Positions 32,764 through 46,010 of a stretch of DNA of 64,000 nt are shown here, piece by piece; the stretch's first letter is position 1; each line of letters starts with the position of its first letter. The stretch is from the NCBI GenBank assembly GCA_009763385.1, contig CM019825.1, positions 117,547,131 to 117,611,130 on the forward strand, read 5' to 3'. Made by a program: the position numbers and the translations under genes. The notes under the pieces were generated by a model. It saw only the letters and a program-made list of their open reading frames with translations. It made no database searches and was not told the origin of the DNA. The DNA comes from Coix lacryma-jobi var. lacryma-jobi (Eukaryota > Streptophyta > Magnoliopsida > Poales > Poaceae).

Positions 32764-35478
32764 ATGGATCGCGGCGTGGGCAAACCGCCGTTTTTTGATG
32801 GGACAAACTATGCGTATTGGAAGATACGCATGTCGGCCTATCTGCAGAGTATGGGTGCTTCTATTTGGGATATTTGCAACTCTGCTGATTACGTGGTCTT
32901 GGCTGCTCGTGTGACTCAGCGTCAGATCGATGATCATGATGCCAATAGCCGAGCCCATAATGCTCTTTTCTCATGCTTGAGCATGACGGAGTTTGATCGC
33001 GTTTCTCACCTCGCTACGGCTTGGGAGATTTGGGCATCCCTCATGCGTTTCCATGAGGGAACCTCTCAAGTCAAAACCCGTCTCTACGAGTCGCACAAGC
33101 GAGAGTACAAGAACTTTTGACATATGCCTGGCGAGAGCATAGAGAGTTTATTCACTCGCTTTCAGGTGATTGTCAACAAGATGAGGGCTAACAAGGAGTT
33201 GTTGCCTTCCAACGATCATGAGAGAGCTTTGAAGCTTTTGCATACTCTCAATCGGTCGGTGTGGGATTCCAAGGTTCAGGCGATCATCGAATCGCCTAAC
33301 TATGAGACCCTCACGTGCGACGAGCTCTTCAGTAAGCTCAAGTCCAGTGAGATCGATGCCGTGGCGAGGGCCTCTTATGAAAATCCTTCAAGCCCATCAA
33401 TGGCTTTGCTTTCTGGCTCTTCAGCTAACCCCTCTGGAGGATTTGCACTTTCTTCTCTCTTTTCTGTCACAGAGGAGCAGCTGGAGTCTTTGGGGGATGA
33501 CGAGTTGGCCTTGCTTGTCAACCAGTTCTCGCGGTTCCACAACAATCGCATGAACCGTCGCCGCGGAGGAGGACGCTCAGGATGCTTTGAGTGCGGCGAC
33601 CCCAACCACTTCATCGCCAATTTCCCGAAGAAGAACAAGCAGACTTTCGGCAAGGCGGATCATGGGCACAAGTACGACTCTGGCAAGCGCAAGGAGAAGT
33701 ACGTCCCCATGAAGCACAAGCGGAAGGGCGGCTTCAACAAGGAGTACATCAAGACCAAGTACTTGGAGAAGGCCCAGGCTGAGCAGCGTGCATTCTTCGC
33801 CACGCTCAGCGACGTCGACGACTCGGATGACGACTCCGCTTCCTCGAGTGACGACGAGTCCGAGAAGAAGAAGAGGATCGAGGACAAGCTCAACGGCCTC
33901 TGCTTCTTCGCCGACGACGAGGGCTTCTGCACCATGGCCCTTGGCAAGGAGGTCGATGGCGAGCTGGAGGAGACCCCTCGGAACAACGACGACGACGACG
34001 ACACCTCCCAGGTATCTCTGACCCCCGACGAGCTTTCTGCTGAGGTCGAGAAACTTACTGCCGCCCTCCTTAGTCAAGATAAGCTGCTTTGGCGTGCTGC
34101 TAGAGAGCGCAAGGAGTTTAGGAAGAAGTGGGAGGATACGGTGAGAGAGCTTGAGTTTGCCAAGTCCACCGTAGTTGTCTCTGAGGAGGTTGAGTGTGAG
34201 ATGTGCACCACACACATGACTGACCTTCTCACTCTGAGAAGCAATTATGCTGTGTTGGTAGGAGAGGTGGATGAGCTGAAGGCTAGATCCTCGCTGTTGG
34301 GTGCGTGCAAGTCCTGTGCGGGCTTGCAATCTGAGTTGGCAGAGAAGAATGCCAAGATTGTGTCTCTTGAAGAGGCCAACTCGGGTAGCACATGTGTGGC
34401 TAGGTGTGTTCTTTGTGAGGGTTTGGAGATGGAGATCGCGAATGTGAAGCATGACAAGATGCAAATCGAGGAAGAAAACACATACCTTCGAACCATCTTG
34501 TCATGGGTGTCTAGCGGTGAGCCACAGCTCGGGATGATGATCTCCCAATTCAAGCGAGCTGCTGGAGGTCCAGGTGTAGGTTATGCTCCGGGTGTTGACG
34601 TTTCGTCTTTTGGGAAGATTGGAGAGTCGAGTGGTCTGAACCCAAGTGAGAAGCCCAACTCCACCACTACTCCCAAACTCACCAAGCTTCCACCCAAAGA
34701 GCCTCTCAAGCCTAACACCAAGGACGGAGTGTTTGAGGAACCTCCGGGAGCTCCACCCAAGAAACAAACATGGGCTCCCAAACCAAACCATCTCAAGAAC
34801 AAGCTGGACACCATGCCACCCATCCAAGAGGAGCTTATGCCACAGAAGGGCAAAGTGATCCATACCCACTACCGTGTGTACCAACAACCCCCTATGAGAG
34901 CGGTGAGGTACCACTGTGAGCATTGTGGGAGAGATGGACACTTGAGTGAGTTTTGCTTTTGGCGCAAGAGAGAGCCGCGCCGTGCAAAGGAGATGAACAA
35001 CACGGACATGTACCATCCTTTCCATGATGTACATGTGTCGAATGTTCAGAGGCGTGCTACTAGGCCTAGAAGTCCAGAACCTCAAGTTCCTAGGCCTAGG
35101 CAGCGGAGAGGACGTGCCCGACAGGAGCCTGCAGTTGTAGGCTATGGACCCCGTGGCGGTGGCTTTGTAGTTGAGCGTTTTCCCCCACCGCGTTTTGAGT
35201 ATCGCGATGGACGCTCTTCCTTAGCGGACCACGTTTTCCTCAACGTGGTGATCGCTCTTCCCGTAGGCGTGCTAGGAATGGTTTTTCTACTTACCGTTCT
35301 TTTGAGCAGCCGACCCAACACTAGTATTCTCCCTACTTCACTAACCCCAGTGTTGGACCGTATGCTCACCCTATGTCTTTTTATTAATATAAGTAAAACG
35401 ATTGGAGAATGTTTGGTTGGTGGATTCCGGGTGTTCGAGGCACATGACCGGAAACGCCAAGTGGTTCTTCAGTCTTAG
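32764..35478 (+). pseudogene. Copia A gag, with an in-frame stop
   Basis: The ATG at 32764 opens a copia-type gag (UBN2 family; KPPFFDGTNYAYWKIRM). A TGA at 33118-33120 interrupts it and the same frame goes on to 35478. There are two zinc-knuckle sites. The first (about 33580) has Phe in place of its last Cys (CFECGDPNHFIANF) and is probably dead. The second (CEHCGRDGHLSEFC, about 34915) is complete. Acidic and coiled-coil stretches lie between them. At about 900 residues it is long for a copia gag. Confidence 0.85.
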
Positions 35479-38400
35479 TCCGGTCACCGGAAAGGAGTTT
35501 ATCACCTTCGGCAACAACAACAAAGGTAAGGTGCTGTCTCGTGGGTTTGTGCGAGTTAATGAGCACTTTGTGTTGCGCGATGTTGCTCTTGTTTCTAACT
35601 TGCATTTTAACCTTCTTTCTGTTTCGCAACTTTTCAATGATGACTGTGAGATTCGTTTTAAACCGAATCTCAGTCGCATTTTGGACCCTCAGGGCAATCT
35701 TGTTTGTGTGATTTCGCCCTTTGGGAAAGTCTTTCGTGCGGATTTCTCGGAGTCGTTTGGAATTTCTCGTTGTCTTTTGGCTGGACCTTCCTCCTCTGAT
35801 CTTTGGAAGTGGCATAGGAGACTTGGTCACCTGAGCTTCGCCTTGCTTGCAAGGCTTAGTTCACTTGGCCTAATCCGAGGATTGCCCAAGTTATCCATGG
35901 AGAAGGATCTTGTTTGCCATTCTTGTAGACATGGGAAGATGGTTGCCGCTCCCCACCATCCAGTGACTCAGGTCATGACCAAGCACCCTGGAGAGCTTTT
36001 GCACATGGACCTTGTTGGTCCGGCTCGGGTGAGCTCGGTTGGGGGGAAGTGGTATGTGCTTGTTGTTGTTGACGACTTTTCGAGATATTCGTGGGTCTTC
36101 TTTTTAGCTAAGAAGACTGAGACTTTCTCCTTTGCTCACAATCTGATTTTGCATCTTCAGAACGAGTTCCTTTTGAACTCGATGCGAGCTATTAGGAGTG
36201 ATAATGGTTCCGAATTCAAGAATTCAGATTTTGAGAAGTTTTGTAAATCTCTGGGTTTAGAGCATCAGTTTTCTTCTCCCTACACACCGCCATAGAATGG
36301 TGTTGTAGAGAGGAAGAATCGGACCCTTGTAGAGATGGCCAGGACGATGCTCGATGAGCATAGGACTCCTAGGCGATATTGGGCCGAAGCTATGAGCACT
36401 GCATGCTATATTTCCAATCGCATTTTTCTCCGAGCTTTCTTGAAAAGGACTTCTTATGAGTTGCGTTTTGGAAAACTCCCCAAGGTGAGTTATTTTCGAG
36501 TTTTTGGTTGCCATTGTTTTATACTCAAAAAGGGCAACTTGGACAAGTTTGAGTCTCATTCTTCTGATGGGGTATTTTTGGGTTATGGCACTCACACTCG
36601 CGCTTATCGTGTACTTAAACTTGATACTAACCGAGTCATGGAGACATCAGATGTCACCTTCGATGAGACCATGGTTTGTCCTTCTTCTCATTTTGAGCGT
36701 GCAGGTGATCATGAGGTTGGAGAGCCTCTTTTTGATGACGAGGATGAGGGTGCTGAAGGTATGGATGATCCAGCCCCCCTCCACCTGCTGTGCCGCAAGG
36801 AGTGGCTTCTACTACGACTCACGGCCCCGACACCTCTTCATCTTGGGGGTCGTGGGATCCGCCACCTCGAGCGGTACCCTTTGTACCCGAGGTGGTGCCA
36901 GCTACTGTTGAGGGGGAGGCTACATCAGCTCGAGAGGCGCCACGTCACATCCAGCGCCAACACCCGCCTCAACAGATGATCGGCGACATCAACGATCGCG
37001 TCACTCGGTCAAGGTCACAAATCTCTCACTTTGCTCATTCTGCATTTGTTGCTGATTTTGAGCCCCGAGATGTTGGACACGCTTTGACGGATCCGGATTG
37101 GGTCAATGCCATGCATGAGGAGTTAGAGAATTTTGAGCGAAATTGGGTTTGGGTTTTGGTTCCACCTCCTCCAGACTGTAATCCTATTGGGACAAAATGG
37201 GTTTTCAAAAACAAACAAGGAGAGGATGGCCACATTGTTAGGAACAAAGCGAGACTTGTGGCCAAGGGTTATAGTCAAAAGGAGGGGATAGACTATGAGG
37301 AGACTTTTGCTCCTGTATCTCGTTTGGAGGCTATTAGGATACTCTTGGTTTTTGCTGCATCCAAAGGTTTTAAACTTTTTCAAATGGATGTCAATAGTGC
37401 CTTCTTAAATGGCTACATAGAAGAAGAGGTGTATGTAGAACAACCCCCCGGTTTTGAAAATTCCAAGTTTCCAAACCATGTTTTTAAACTTCACAAAGTT
37501 TTATATGGTTTGAAACAAGCCCCTAGAGCCTGGTATGATAGGTTGAAAACCTTTTTGCTTGCTAAGGGTTTTAAAATGGGATGTTTGGATAAAACGCTTT
37601 TTCTCCTCAAGCAAGGCAATGACACTCTCTTGGTCCAGATTTACGTGGATGATATCATTTTCGGTGGTTCTTCTCACGCTTTGGTTGCCAAGTTTGCAGA
37701 CACTATGAGCAGGGAGTTTGAGATGAGCATGATGGGCGAGTTGACGTTTTTCCTCGGGTTGCAAATCAAGCAATCCGGAGAGGGGACATTCGTGCACCAG
37801 GGCAAGTACACCAAGGACATTCTGAAGAAGTTCGACATGGGTGAGGCCAAGCCTCTTCCAACACCAATGCCGACCACGGCGGCCCTGGATGCGGATGTGG
37901 ATGGAGAAGTTGTGGACCAGAAGGAGTACCGGAGTATGATTGGGTCGCTGCTCTACCTGACGGCGACACGCCCGGACATCCAGTTCGTGGTGTGTCTGTG
38001 CGCGCGATTTCAGTCGTCGCCGCGCACTTCTCACCGTCAGGCGGTCAAGCGCATTATGAGGTACTTATGCTTCACCCCTGAGTTTGGGATTTGGTACTCT
38101 GCTTCCTCCACCCTCTCTCTTTGCGGTTATTCTGATGCCGATTTTGTTGGTTGTCGTATTGATCGCAAGTCCACTTCTGGGACTTGTCAGTTTATTGGTT
38201 CTTCTCTTGTTTCGTGGTGCTCTCGCAAGCAGTCTAGTGTTGCCCAGTCTACCACGGAGGCTGAGTATGTTGCTGCGGCTAGCTGCTGTTCCCAGTTACT
38301 CTGGATGATGGCCACTTTGCGTGATTTTGGTCTAAGTTTTACTCGTGTTCCCTTGCTTTGTGATAGCACGAGTGCTATTAGCGTTGCTAAGAACCCCGTG

Positions 38401-38586
38401 CTGCACTCCAAGACCAAACACATTGATGTGCGCTTTCATTTTCTGCGAGACCACTATGAGAAGGGTGATATCGACCTTCGCCATGTCGATACTCGTCATC
38501 AGTTGGCTGATATTTTCACCAAGCCTTTGGACCAATCAACTTTTGCTAGGTTGAGAGGTGAGCTTGGTGTGTGTTTCCCCTTTTAG
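35402..38586 (+). pseudogene. Copia A pol (protease, integrase, reverse transcriptase, RNase H), broken
   Basis: Protease motif VDSGCSRHMTG is at about 35425. The integrase zinc site (H-H-C-C, about 35810-35935) and its catalytic Asp, Asp and Glu positions (HMDLVGP, RSDNGSEF, VVERKNRT) are recognisable. A TAG at 36292-36294 stands just before the Glu motif, where other copia elements have Gln. The frame shifts near 36770. Reverse transcriptase has YVDDIIFGG, and RNase H has YSDADFVG and TTEAEYVA. The stop is at 38586. Pol starts in a different frame from gag. Confidence 0.9.
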
Positions 38587-40111
38587 ATGGGGGAAACATT
38601 TTGGCTTTTGTTTTATAAACTGACTTTGTGCTTTTCTTTTGGTTTCTTCATGCATCTTTGCATTTCATCTTGCATTTTTTCATTCAGAGCTTCATATATA
38701 TAATCTGAAGAATGTAACTATGCTCTGTATAGTATTTGCTCCGATGCTTTATGATGATGTTGTAGCTTATGCTCTTTCTGATCACTGATACATGTTGTGA
38801 GCAGAGCTATTTTATAAATGGTGAATCTGATTAATGAACATAATACTTGAAAATATTCACCATTGAGATATGCAACTAGCATGTGTAGGATGTGTAGAAT
38901 TCACTCGTGCTTCCCATATATGCTAGGTTGCTATGTCTCTAGTTCTGAGTCATTCACTTGCTTGGTATGTTCATATTCTGAGATAAAATTTGAACCAAGT
39001 TAAGTGAATTGGAAAGATCGAGATGGGATTGCTTGTCAGCACATCACAGTTTCGAGATTGTTTCTCATTGCACTTTGAGTTAAACTTGAGCTGTGTAGTG
39101 TATGACCGAAACTGTTGCTTTAAGCTTCTGATTGCTTCTGCATAGGCTTCGCATAGTTGAAAAGTTATGCGATGACAAGCTTTCAACCTCTCGCAATCAT
39201 ATGCTGCAATTTAAACTTGTGTAATTTAACCGCTGCAACTCCGATAAAATTTGAATACACAAGTCTATGTTTCATTCTACAGCATGATGATTGATCCGTG
39301 CTAGGGGTAGTTCACCTTGTATACATGTTTAGCACTTGTTTTCCATTCTATACATGCTTAGTGCTATTTTGATGGTGAATACCTTTTGGCTATAAATTGC
39401 TCACTCTGCTCTCATGTTCATATTACGTATTTGGTGATCAGTTTGAGCCTTTGCTAGCATATTATGAATGTTTTTGAGTCATTGGAGTTATACTGTTTAG
39501 AGCATCTTTGCATTCTCTTGACTATATTCCTGAAGCTGCTAACTTGCATTTTGACTTATATGCTTTCTGGAAGGGGAAGAAATCTGCTTGTTTGGCACTT
39601 TTTGATGGTGCATTTTCTGACGGGGAGAACTTTTACTTGATTAGTGCATTTTCAACTAAGGGGGAGATATTGCAAATCATATGCTCTCTGGGTGTTCAAC
39701 TGAGAGTTTTTCCTGGTTGTGTGCACAATGATGAGTTTTGAAAATTCCAATTGGTTCGGAGCATTTTTGCTAGTTGTGTTGAGCCTTTGCCTCTTTCTTG
39801 AGGGACTAGCATTCGCCTTTCAGATTTTCAATTGGTGTTGAGCTCTTCTATTCTTGAGTGTCAATTGGTATTTGCTAGCGGTGTTGAGCCTGTTCTACCT
39901 CTTCTTGAGGCCTAGCTTTGCTTTGCTTGGTTGCGTCGAGCCGTTGCCCATGTCTTTGGGAACCAAGTTGTGTTGCTCTTTCCACTTGACCTTCTTCGGC
40001 TTTGCTATGCTTTTGGGTCATTTGGTCGAGTTCTCTCTTCTCCTTCTTCCTTCTTCTATTTCCATTATGATTTGTGTTGGTAGTTGACAATGCACTCATC
40101 AAGGGTGAGAT
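38587..40111 (+). other. Copia A 3' noncoding region with two polypurine-like tracts
   Basis: No gene is seen in 1.5 kb. AAGGGGGAGATATTGC at about 39659 looks like a copia polypurine tract but is 440 bp from the LTR. AAGGGTGAGATTG at 40101 abuts the right LTR. Between them a segment around 'GTGTTGAGCCTTTGCCTCTT' recurs in diverged form three to four times (39777-39955). Confidence 0.6.
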
Positions 40112-42251
40112 TGCGGATACATGGGTGTATGCCGAGTCTCTGAGTGATGAGTGATTGTCAACTGAGATAATGCGCATGTTCTTTGGCTTGTGTTGTGCAG
40201 GTGTCGAGCACGGATACAGTGATCAAAGGCAAGGTGAAGGTCAAGTAGAGACGTGCCATGCCGATGGACCGAGAGTGGCGAAGGGCGGACGTGAGGCTTG
40301 GACTGAGGGACCGGTGGCCCGAGGATCAGCTGTGGTGGCTGACAACCTGGGACAGCGACGAGCGAAGACTTGCGGGCACGGTGTTGCTTGGGTCGACGAC
40401 CTGGGGACACGTGTCGGTGGACGGGGTGCACGGGCGGTGCATCCCCTCTACGGCTCGGTTTGGTGGTTGAGCCACAGAAAAACCACCGAGTGGACGGTTT
40501 CCAGGTTTGGGCCTCAAAACCTGGGTGCTGCGGGTTTGCTGAGTTTGGGCCTCAAAACTCAGGCGATGGACGGCTGGTTTCCCCGTTTGGGCCTCAAAAC
40601 CGGGGGTTGGCTGTGAAGGTGGGTTTCCCGGTTTGGGCCACAAAACAGGGGGTGCGACGTCCGGGAAAAGGACAAGCAGAGCGGTGGCGGCACGTGGTGG
40701 CAATCAGTGAGGTTGCGTCGAGGCAACGCTACCAGTTGTGCGGGCGTGGCCGTCGGATCACCACCTACCATGAGTTGGTCCAGAATAACCCTAGGGTTTA
40801 GCTGGTTCGCTCTGTAATTAGAGAGGGGTAGAGTAGGAATTAGAATTAGGATAAGTAGAGGGAGACACCCTCCTCCCCTTTGATCTCAGTCATTTGCTCT
40901 TTGCTTCTAGGGTTTCCTGCTCTCCCAATCCCCTGCTGTAGCTAGCTGAGATCTGCAGAGAACCATACTTCTGTGTACTGGAGATTTTGAGGAAGTGAGA
41001 CCGTAATCTCACTGTTGTAGTGTGTGGTAGCCACACGGTTGCAGATCGATGACTTGATTCGCGTTTTGTTCGTGTTCTTCGTTTTTCCGCGATATTTTCG
41101 TCACTCGATCTCCCTCTCTATTGCGTGTTTGTGAAATCTGTTTGAATCAACTTGTTCTTTATGGTGAGGAGTTCATTTCTACCGAAGGAATTCATCTAAC
41201 TCCTCACGAACAAGTAGATCGGGTTGATTTCGTTTTCGTGGCGCTTTTTCGTTCATACTCACTGCGTGTTTGTGAAATCCGTTTGAATCAACTTGTTCTT
41301 TATGGTGAGGAGTTCATTTCTACCGAAGGAATTCATCTAACTCCTCACGAACAAGTAGATCGGGTTGATTTCGTTTTCGTGGCGCTTTTTCGTTCATACT
41401 CCTCTCCTTTCGATTTCCCGGTGATTGAATGGTTTTGAGCGGATGATTTCTTGGGGATAGTCTCCTAACTATCTCGTGATCATTCTCTCCAAGTTTGGGA
41501 ACGTGGGATTGAGTTTTGATTCGGATTTGGGAGGATTCGTGAGAGGGGCGACCAAAATCGCCCTCTCTGTTCATCCGCGGACAGTCCGCAACTGGGGGCG
41601 CGGACAGTCCGCGCGTCAGGCTTCAGCCTGGTCAGTGGCTGCGCGGCTCGGACACTTTGCTGCTGTTAGACCAGCGGACAGTCCGCCGTAGTCGATCGCG
41701 GACAGTCCGCGAGTCGACCAGGGGACTTCAGCAGCTGTGAAGTTTTGCACTTTCAGCCGGCGGACAGTCTGCCGCCTGCTCGCGGACAGTCCGTAGTAGG
41801 GCCGGACAGTCCGGGACCGTACCGGCGGACAGTCCGGGATCCTGCTGAAGGTTGCGTTTTAGTGCGTTTGCTCTCCCGGCTTTTCCGCTTGTTTTTCGGA
41901 CTTCTCGTTTGACCCTATAGTTAACCAAGAAACCTCTCTAGGTATCTTTGCTACTTGTTAGCATCGGTATTTGGAGATTTCTCGACGTAGCCTTCCATCT
42001 ACGTTCGGGACTCGGTTTTCAAGGGGCAAACTTGTGCCAGTGCTTTTGGTGTTTGGATCGCTATCGTTTTGTGGTGCCTCGCTGTGATCCTAGGGATCAT
42101 CCACCCTCTTCCAAGAGTCGTGGGCATCACTCTTTCGGTCATAGCTTCTGGGGATTGATTTTGGGACAATCGGCCAGAGTTTCGAGAGAAATTTTTGTGG
42201 CTCCCATTCACCCCCCTTTGGTCGCCTTGCTATTGCATTCTCGGTCCTTCA
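40112..42251 (+). repeat. Copia A right LTR (2,140 bp)
   Basis: Starts TGCGGATACATGGG and ends CTCGGTCCTTCA. It carries a 141-bp tandem duplication (41123-41404) and eight CGGACAGTCCG motifs at about 41575-41840. Confidence 0.95.
41123..41404 (+). repeat. 141-bp tandem duplication in the right LTR
   Basis: Units start at 41123 and 41264 and are almost identical. The left LTR has one unit, so the duplication arose after or during insertion. Confidence 0.9.
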
Positions 42252-42256
42252 TTTTG

Positions 42257-45200
42257 GCTAGCCCAAGATTAGGTGTCAGCCTCGTTATTCCAGGGTCAAA
42301 CCAATAACATTTGAACATGACAGAATTCAAAGGCTTTTCACCGTGAAATGAAAGTTCGTATATTTCTTCAATTATTCCATAGTAGTCACGATTGTCATTG
42401 CCTAGAGTACAAACTCCGCTATTTGTGGTTTTTCGATTGGGCCGACTCTGCTCGTAGCTTGATGTGTGGAAGCGATATCCATTCATGTCGTAATGTTAAA
42501 TGACTTGACCTATGGTCAAAGCCTTTTGCAACCTGTCTCAGCTCTTTACTCATAGACGCATCGGTCTGAGCCTGCAAGGTTAAGCAAGATATATCATTAT
42601 ACGGTCAGAATGTAAGAGCAAGTTGGAACGTCGAACTAAGTACGACCTCGGTTGGACGGTACCTTTTGTCGAAACCAAGAAATGAAATCAGGCCTCCCTT
42701 GCCCCGCACCATTTGCAATTAGGGTTTCAGCTGCCGCATCAGAAAGAGGCCTTGGTCCATTCGAGAACAAATGAATAAATTCACTGTACGAAAGAAAAAG
42801 AATGGTGTTGCAACAGAATAGTGACGGCGAATTGGATGAAGATAGATGACAACTTACCCCATGTACGGGTCCACCTCATCAAGGTTGGTAAGCACGTATA
42901 ACATGATCTTTCACCACTCTTCATAGTTCAACTGCTTAACCGTGGATCCACTTGCCGTGCCGAGTTGGCCTCGGAAAAGGCTAAGACTTGATTCATTTTC
43001 TATAGCATTGTAACGTGGGGGTGGATTATGCACGCTAGGAAGGTTCTCAGAGTAGTATTCTTTAGTGAAGTTCGACACCTCCTCCATAATGAATGCCTCT
43101 ACAATGGAAGCCTCAATTTTGGCTTTGTTTCTACATATTTTGCGAAGAGTCTTCATATTTCTCTTGACTGGAAACCACCAACACCATTGCATAGGCCGTC
43201 CCATTCGAACCTCATTTGGGAGGTGTACGATCAAATGAAGCATCGGAGTGAAGAAGCCTGGTGGAAAGATTTTCTCTAGCTTGTAGAGCAACACAGGTGC
43301 AGCTTTCTCCAAGTCATCAATGACGGACCAAGATATCTCCTTGGCACATAGCCGGCAAAAGAAATAGCTAAACTCTGCCAGGACAACCCACATAGGCTCA
43401 GGAACATAGCCTCGAACCATCGCCGGAAGAATCCGCTCGATCCATACGTGGAAGTCATGACTCTTCATCCCTAGGACTCGCAAAGTAGATAAGTTGACTC
43501 CTCTCGTTAGATTCGTTGGATATCCATCAGGGAATGTCAATGTCTAGATCCACTGAAGTATTTCTTTCCTTTGTGGCCTGTCCAAGACAAAATCAGCCTT
43601 GGGCCGTGTCCATCTCCTGCCGGGTTGAGGAGGCCGCATCTCTTGCTTTGGTCTATCGCACAACAGTGTCAAGTCCAGTCTAGCCTTAGGGTTGTCCTTA
43701 TACTTTTCAGTGTCCATGAGTGTTCCCCAGTTCTTTTCAGTGTGCATTACATCAATGTTATGTGGCAGAAGAAGGTCGTCATAATAGGGGAGCCTTTCCA
43801 ACCCTGACTTATGAGTCCACATATGTTCCTGACCATACCCCGCCAAATGACCGTCTGTTTCGTTGAACTTGAGAGCATCTATCTGAGCATGAACCTCGGC
43901 ACCGGTCAGCATCCGGGGTGGAGGATCTCTCACCATGACACCTTTGGTGAAGTTCTTGGTGTCTTGTCTAAAAGGATATTCAAGAGGTAGGAATTGTCGA
44001 TGTTGGTCGAACGCCGAATACATGCCACCCTTCTTCAACCAGATAAATCTTGTGGCTGGCTTACAAACTGGGCATGAGAACTTGTCGTGGACACACCAGG
44101 CGCAGAATATCCCATATGTCAGGTAGTCATGCAGTGAGTACTAGTACCAAATGTGCATTGTGAAGTTCGACCTTGAAGCTCGGTCGTATGTCAATACCCC
44201 TTCATTCCAAGCAGTTTCCAATTCATCAATCAGAGGCTCCATGTACACATCCATGTTATTTCCTGGGTGTCCAGGAATTATCAATGACAAGAAGACAATA
44301 TGATGTTGAAATAGGACGCCGGGGGGAGATTGTGGGGGATAACGAAGACGGGTCAACAGGTGTACGAGACAGCCATGACTCCATAAGGATTGAAACCGTC
44401 CGTTGCAAACGCAACACGAACATTACGAGCCCCTTTAGCTTTGTCATGATGGATGCGATCGAAGTGGTCCCATGCTTCAACATCGGCGGGATGTACCACA
44501 TTCTCAGGATTGTATCGTGTACCCTATTTGTGACATGTCATTTGTTTTGCGGATTCCTCAGTCATGTAGAGACGTTGGATCCTCGGTGTGAACGACAGGT
44601 AACGCAGGACTTTCATGGGATAGAAAGTTGCCTCTTCGGGCCTTCACCATCGTCTATCTCCATGTATCTCGATGCTTTACACTTCGAACAGTAACCTACA
44701 TCCTTGAGATCTTTCCTGAAGAGGACACACCCATTTGGACAAGCATGTATTTGCTCATACGGCATCTTCAGTGCACAAAGCAGTTTCTGTGACCCGTACA
44801 GGCTCTTTGGCAATATGTGGTCGTCCGGAAGCATGCTGCTAAAAAGGGCCAACATACCATCGAACGCATCTCGACTCAGGTTGAACTGGGACTTGAACCC
44901 CATCACACGGCCAATGACATCCAGTTGAGAAACCGTTGTCCGAAAGTGAAGGGGTTTCTTTGCCAAAGACATCATCTCGTAAAACGCCTTTGCGGTCTTC
45001 TCCATCTCCTCCTCCGTATGTCCTTCAACATACTGTGCTTCTTGGAAGTCATCTAACATATCTGCTACCCCGACATCAGCATCAAAGTCCTCCAGACGTG
45101 GTCGCAGTGCCTCCGCTCTCAAACGATGTGCTTCACCATGGTAGATCCACCAGGTGTTGTCCGGCGTGAATCCATTGTTCAGAAGATGTTTACCCATGTT

Positions 45201-45382
45201 CTCCTTGTCTTGCCTTCTTCGGTTCCCACATCTGCTGCACGGGCACAATACTTTCATCTCTCCTCGCAAAGCCGGGCCAAATGCATTGTTCAAAAAAGCA
45301 TCTGTCTTGCGCAACCATTCATCGGTGAAATCACTTCTGCTTCTGCGGCCCGAGTACATCCACTAACGGTCATCCATCCTAC
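42257..45382 (-). pseudogene. CACTA3 TNP2 transposase, 5' part
   Basis: Transpos_assoc (45359 down; CSRCGN), the TNP2 core (MPYEQIHACPNGCVLF; HNIDVMHTEKN at about 43755), DUF4218 (GMKSHDFHVWIERILPAMV, about 43470) and the start of DUF4216 (GYRFHTSSYEQSRPNRKTTN, about 42480). Breaks include a TAG four codons after the first ATG at 45378, a frame change near 44620, a TAG near 44122, a TAG at 43542-43544 and a TAG at 42911-42913. The copia A insertion at 42256 cuts DUF4216. The catalytic protein cannot be made. Confidence 0.88.
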
Positions 45383-46010
45383 TGTCATCCATCCGAGTAC
45401 TTACAACTACCTCCGAGTACTTCCATCCTACTATTATCTAATAGGTGAGGATAGGTCCTAATCCCACCCGCGGATACGTAGATGAAGCTAGTTCCCATTG
45501 TCTGCCCCGACCCGAGACAGAATTTCGGCAGCACCTCCCCGATGTTCTCCCGATACACGTCCCTGTAAGGAGAGTGTGTATCCGGAGATCTCAGGGTTGC
45601 AACCATCTTGCTCCACCACTTGCTCCAAACATTCTCAAATTTTTTTCATAGCCTCTACATGCGATGTCAAGGTCTCCCGTCCATTTGCATGATTTTCCGA
45701 CTTCGTTTGTATTTTTAATAATTTTAAATCTAATCTCACGCAACTTGGTCGCCAGGTCTCACACACGAGACAGTCGAGTTTCCACGCCTGTCCCTGGATA
45801 CGGCGTCGAAATACCCTCGGAAGAATGAATACCATTTTTCGAATCGCTGAGTTTCATTATCTCATGCACCTGCAGTTCAAACGTGCGTCTCACGAAAAAA
45901 TCTAGAAATTAAACAAAATATACGAAATATAGCAAGATGTATGGAAAATACACCAAATTTGAAATCTTGGCTTGTAGTACTGTAGCAAGGCCACAGAAAA
46001 ATTGAGAGAA
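45383..46010 (-). promoter_or_regulatory. CACTA3 5' leader region
   Basis: Non-coding sequence upstream of the TNP2 gene. No promoter motif is assigned with confidence. Confidence 0.35.

Larger units (their letters stand above)
30693..42251 (+). mobile_element. Ty1/copia LTR retrotransposon (copia A), 11,559 bp, nested in CACTA3
   Basis: LTRs at 30693-32700 and 40112-42251 are closely similar. The 5-bp duplication TTTTG flanks the element (30688-30692 and 42252-42256). A tRNA-Met-type primer site TGGTATCAGAGC starts at 32703. Gag, protease, integrase, reverse transcriptase and RNase H follow in copia order on the plus strand. Stops and frameshifts in gag and pol make it non-autonomous. The 3' noncoding region is unusually long (1.5 kb). 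Confidence 0.95.
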
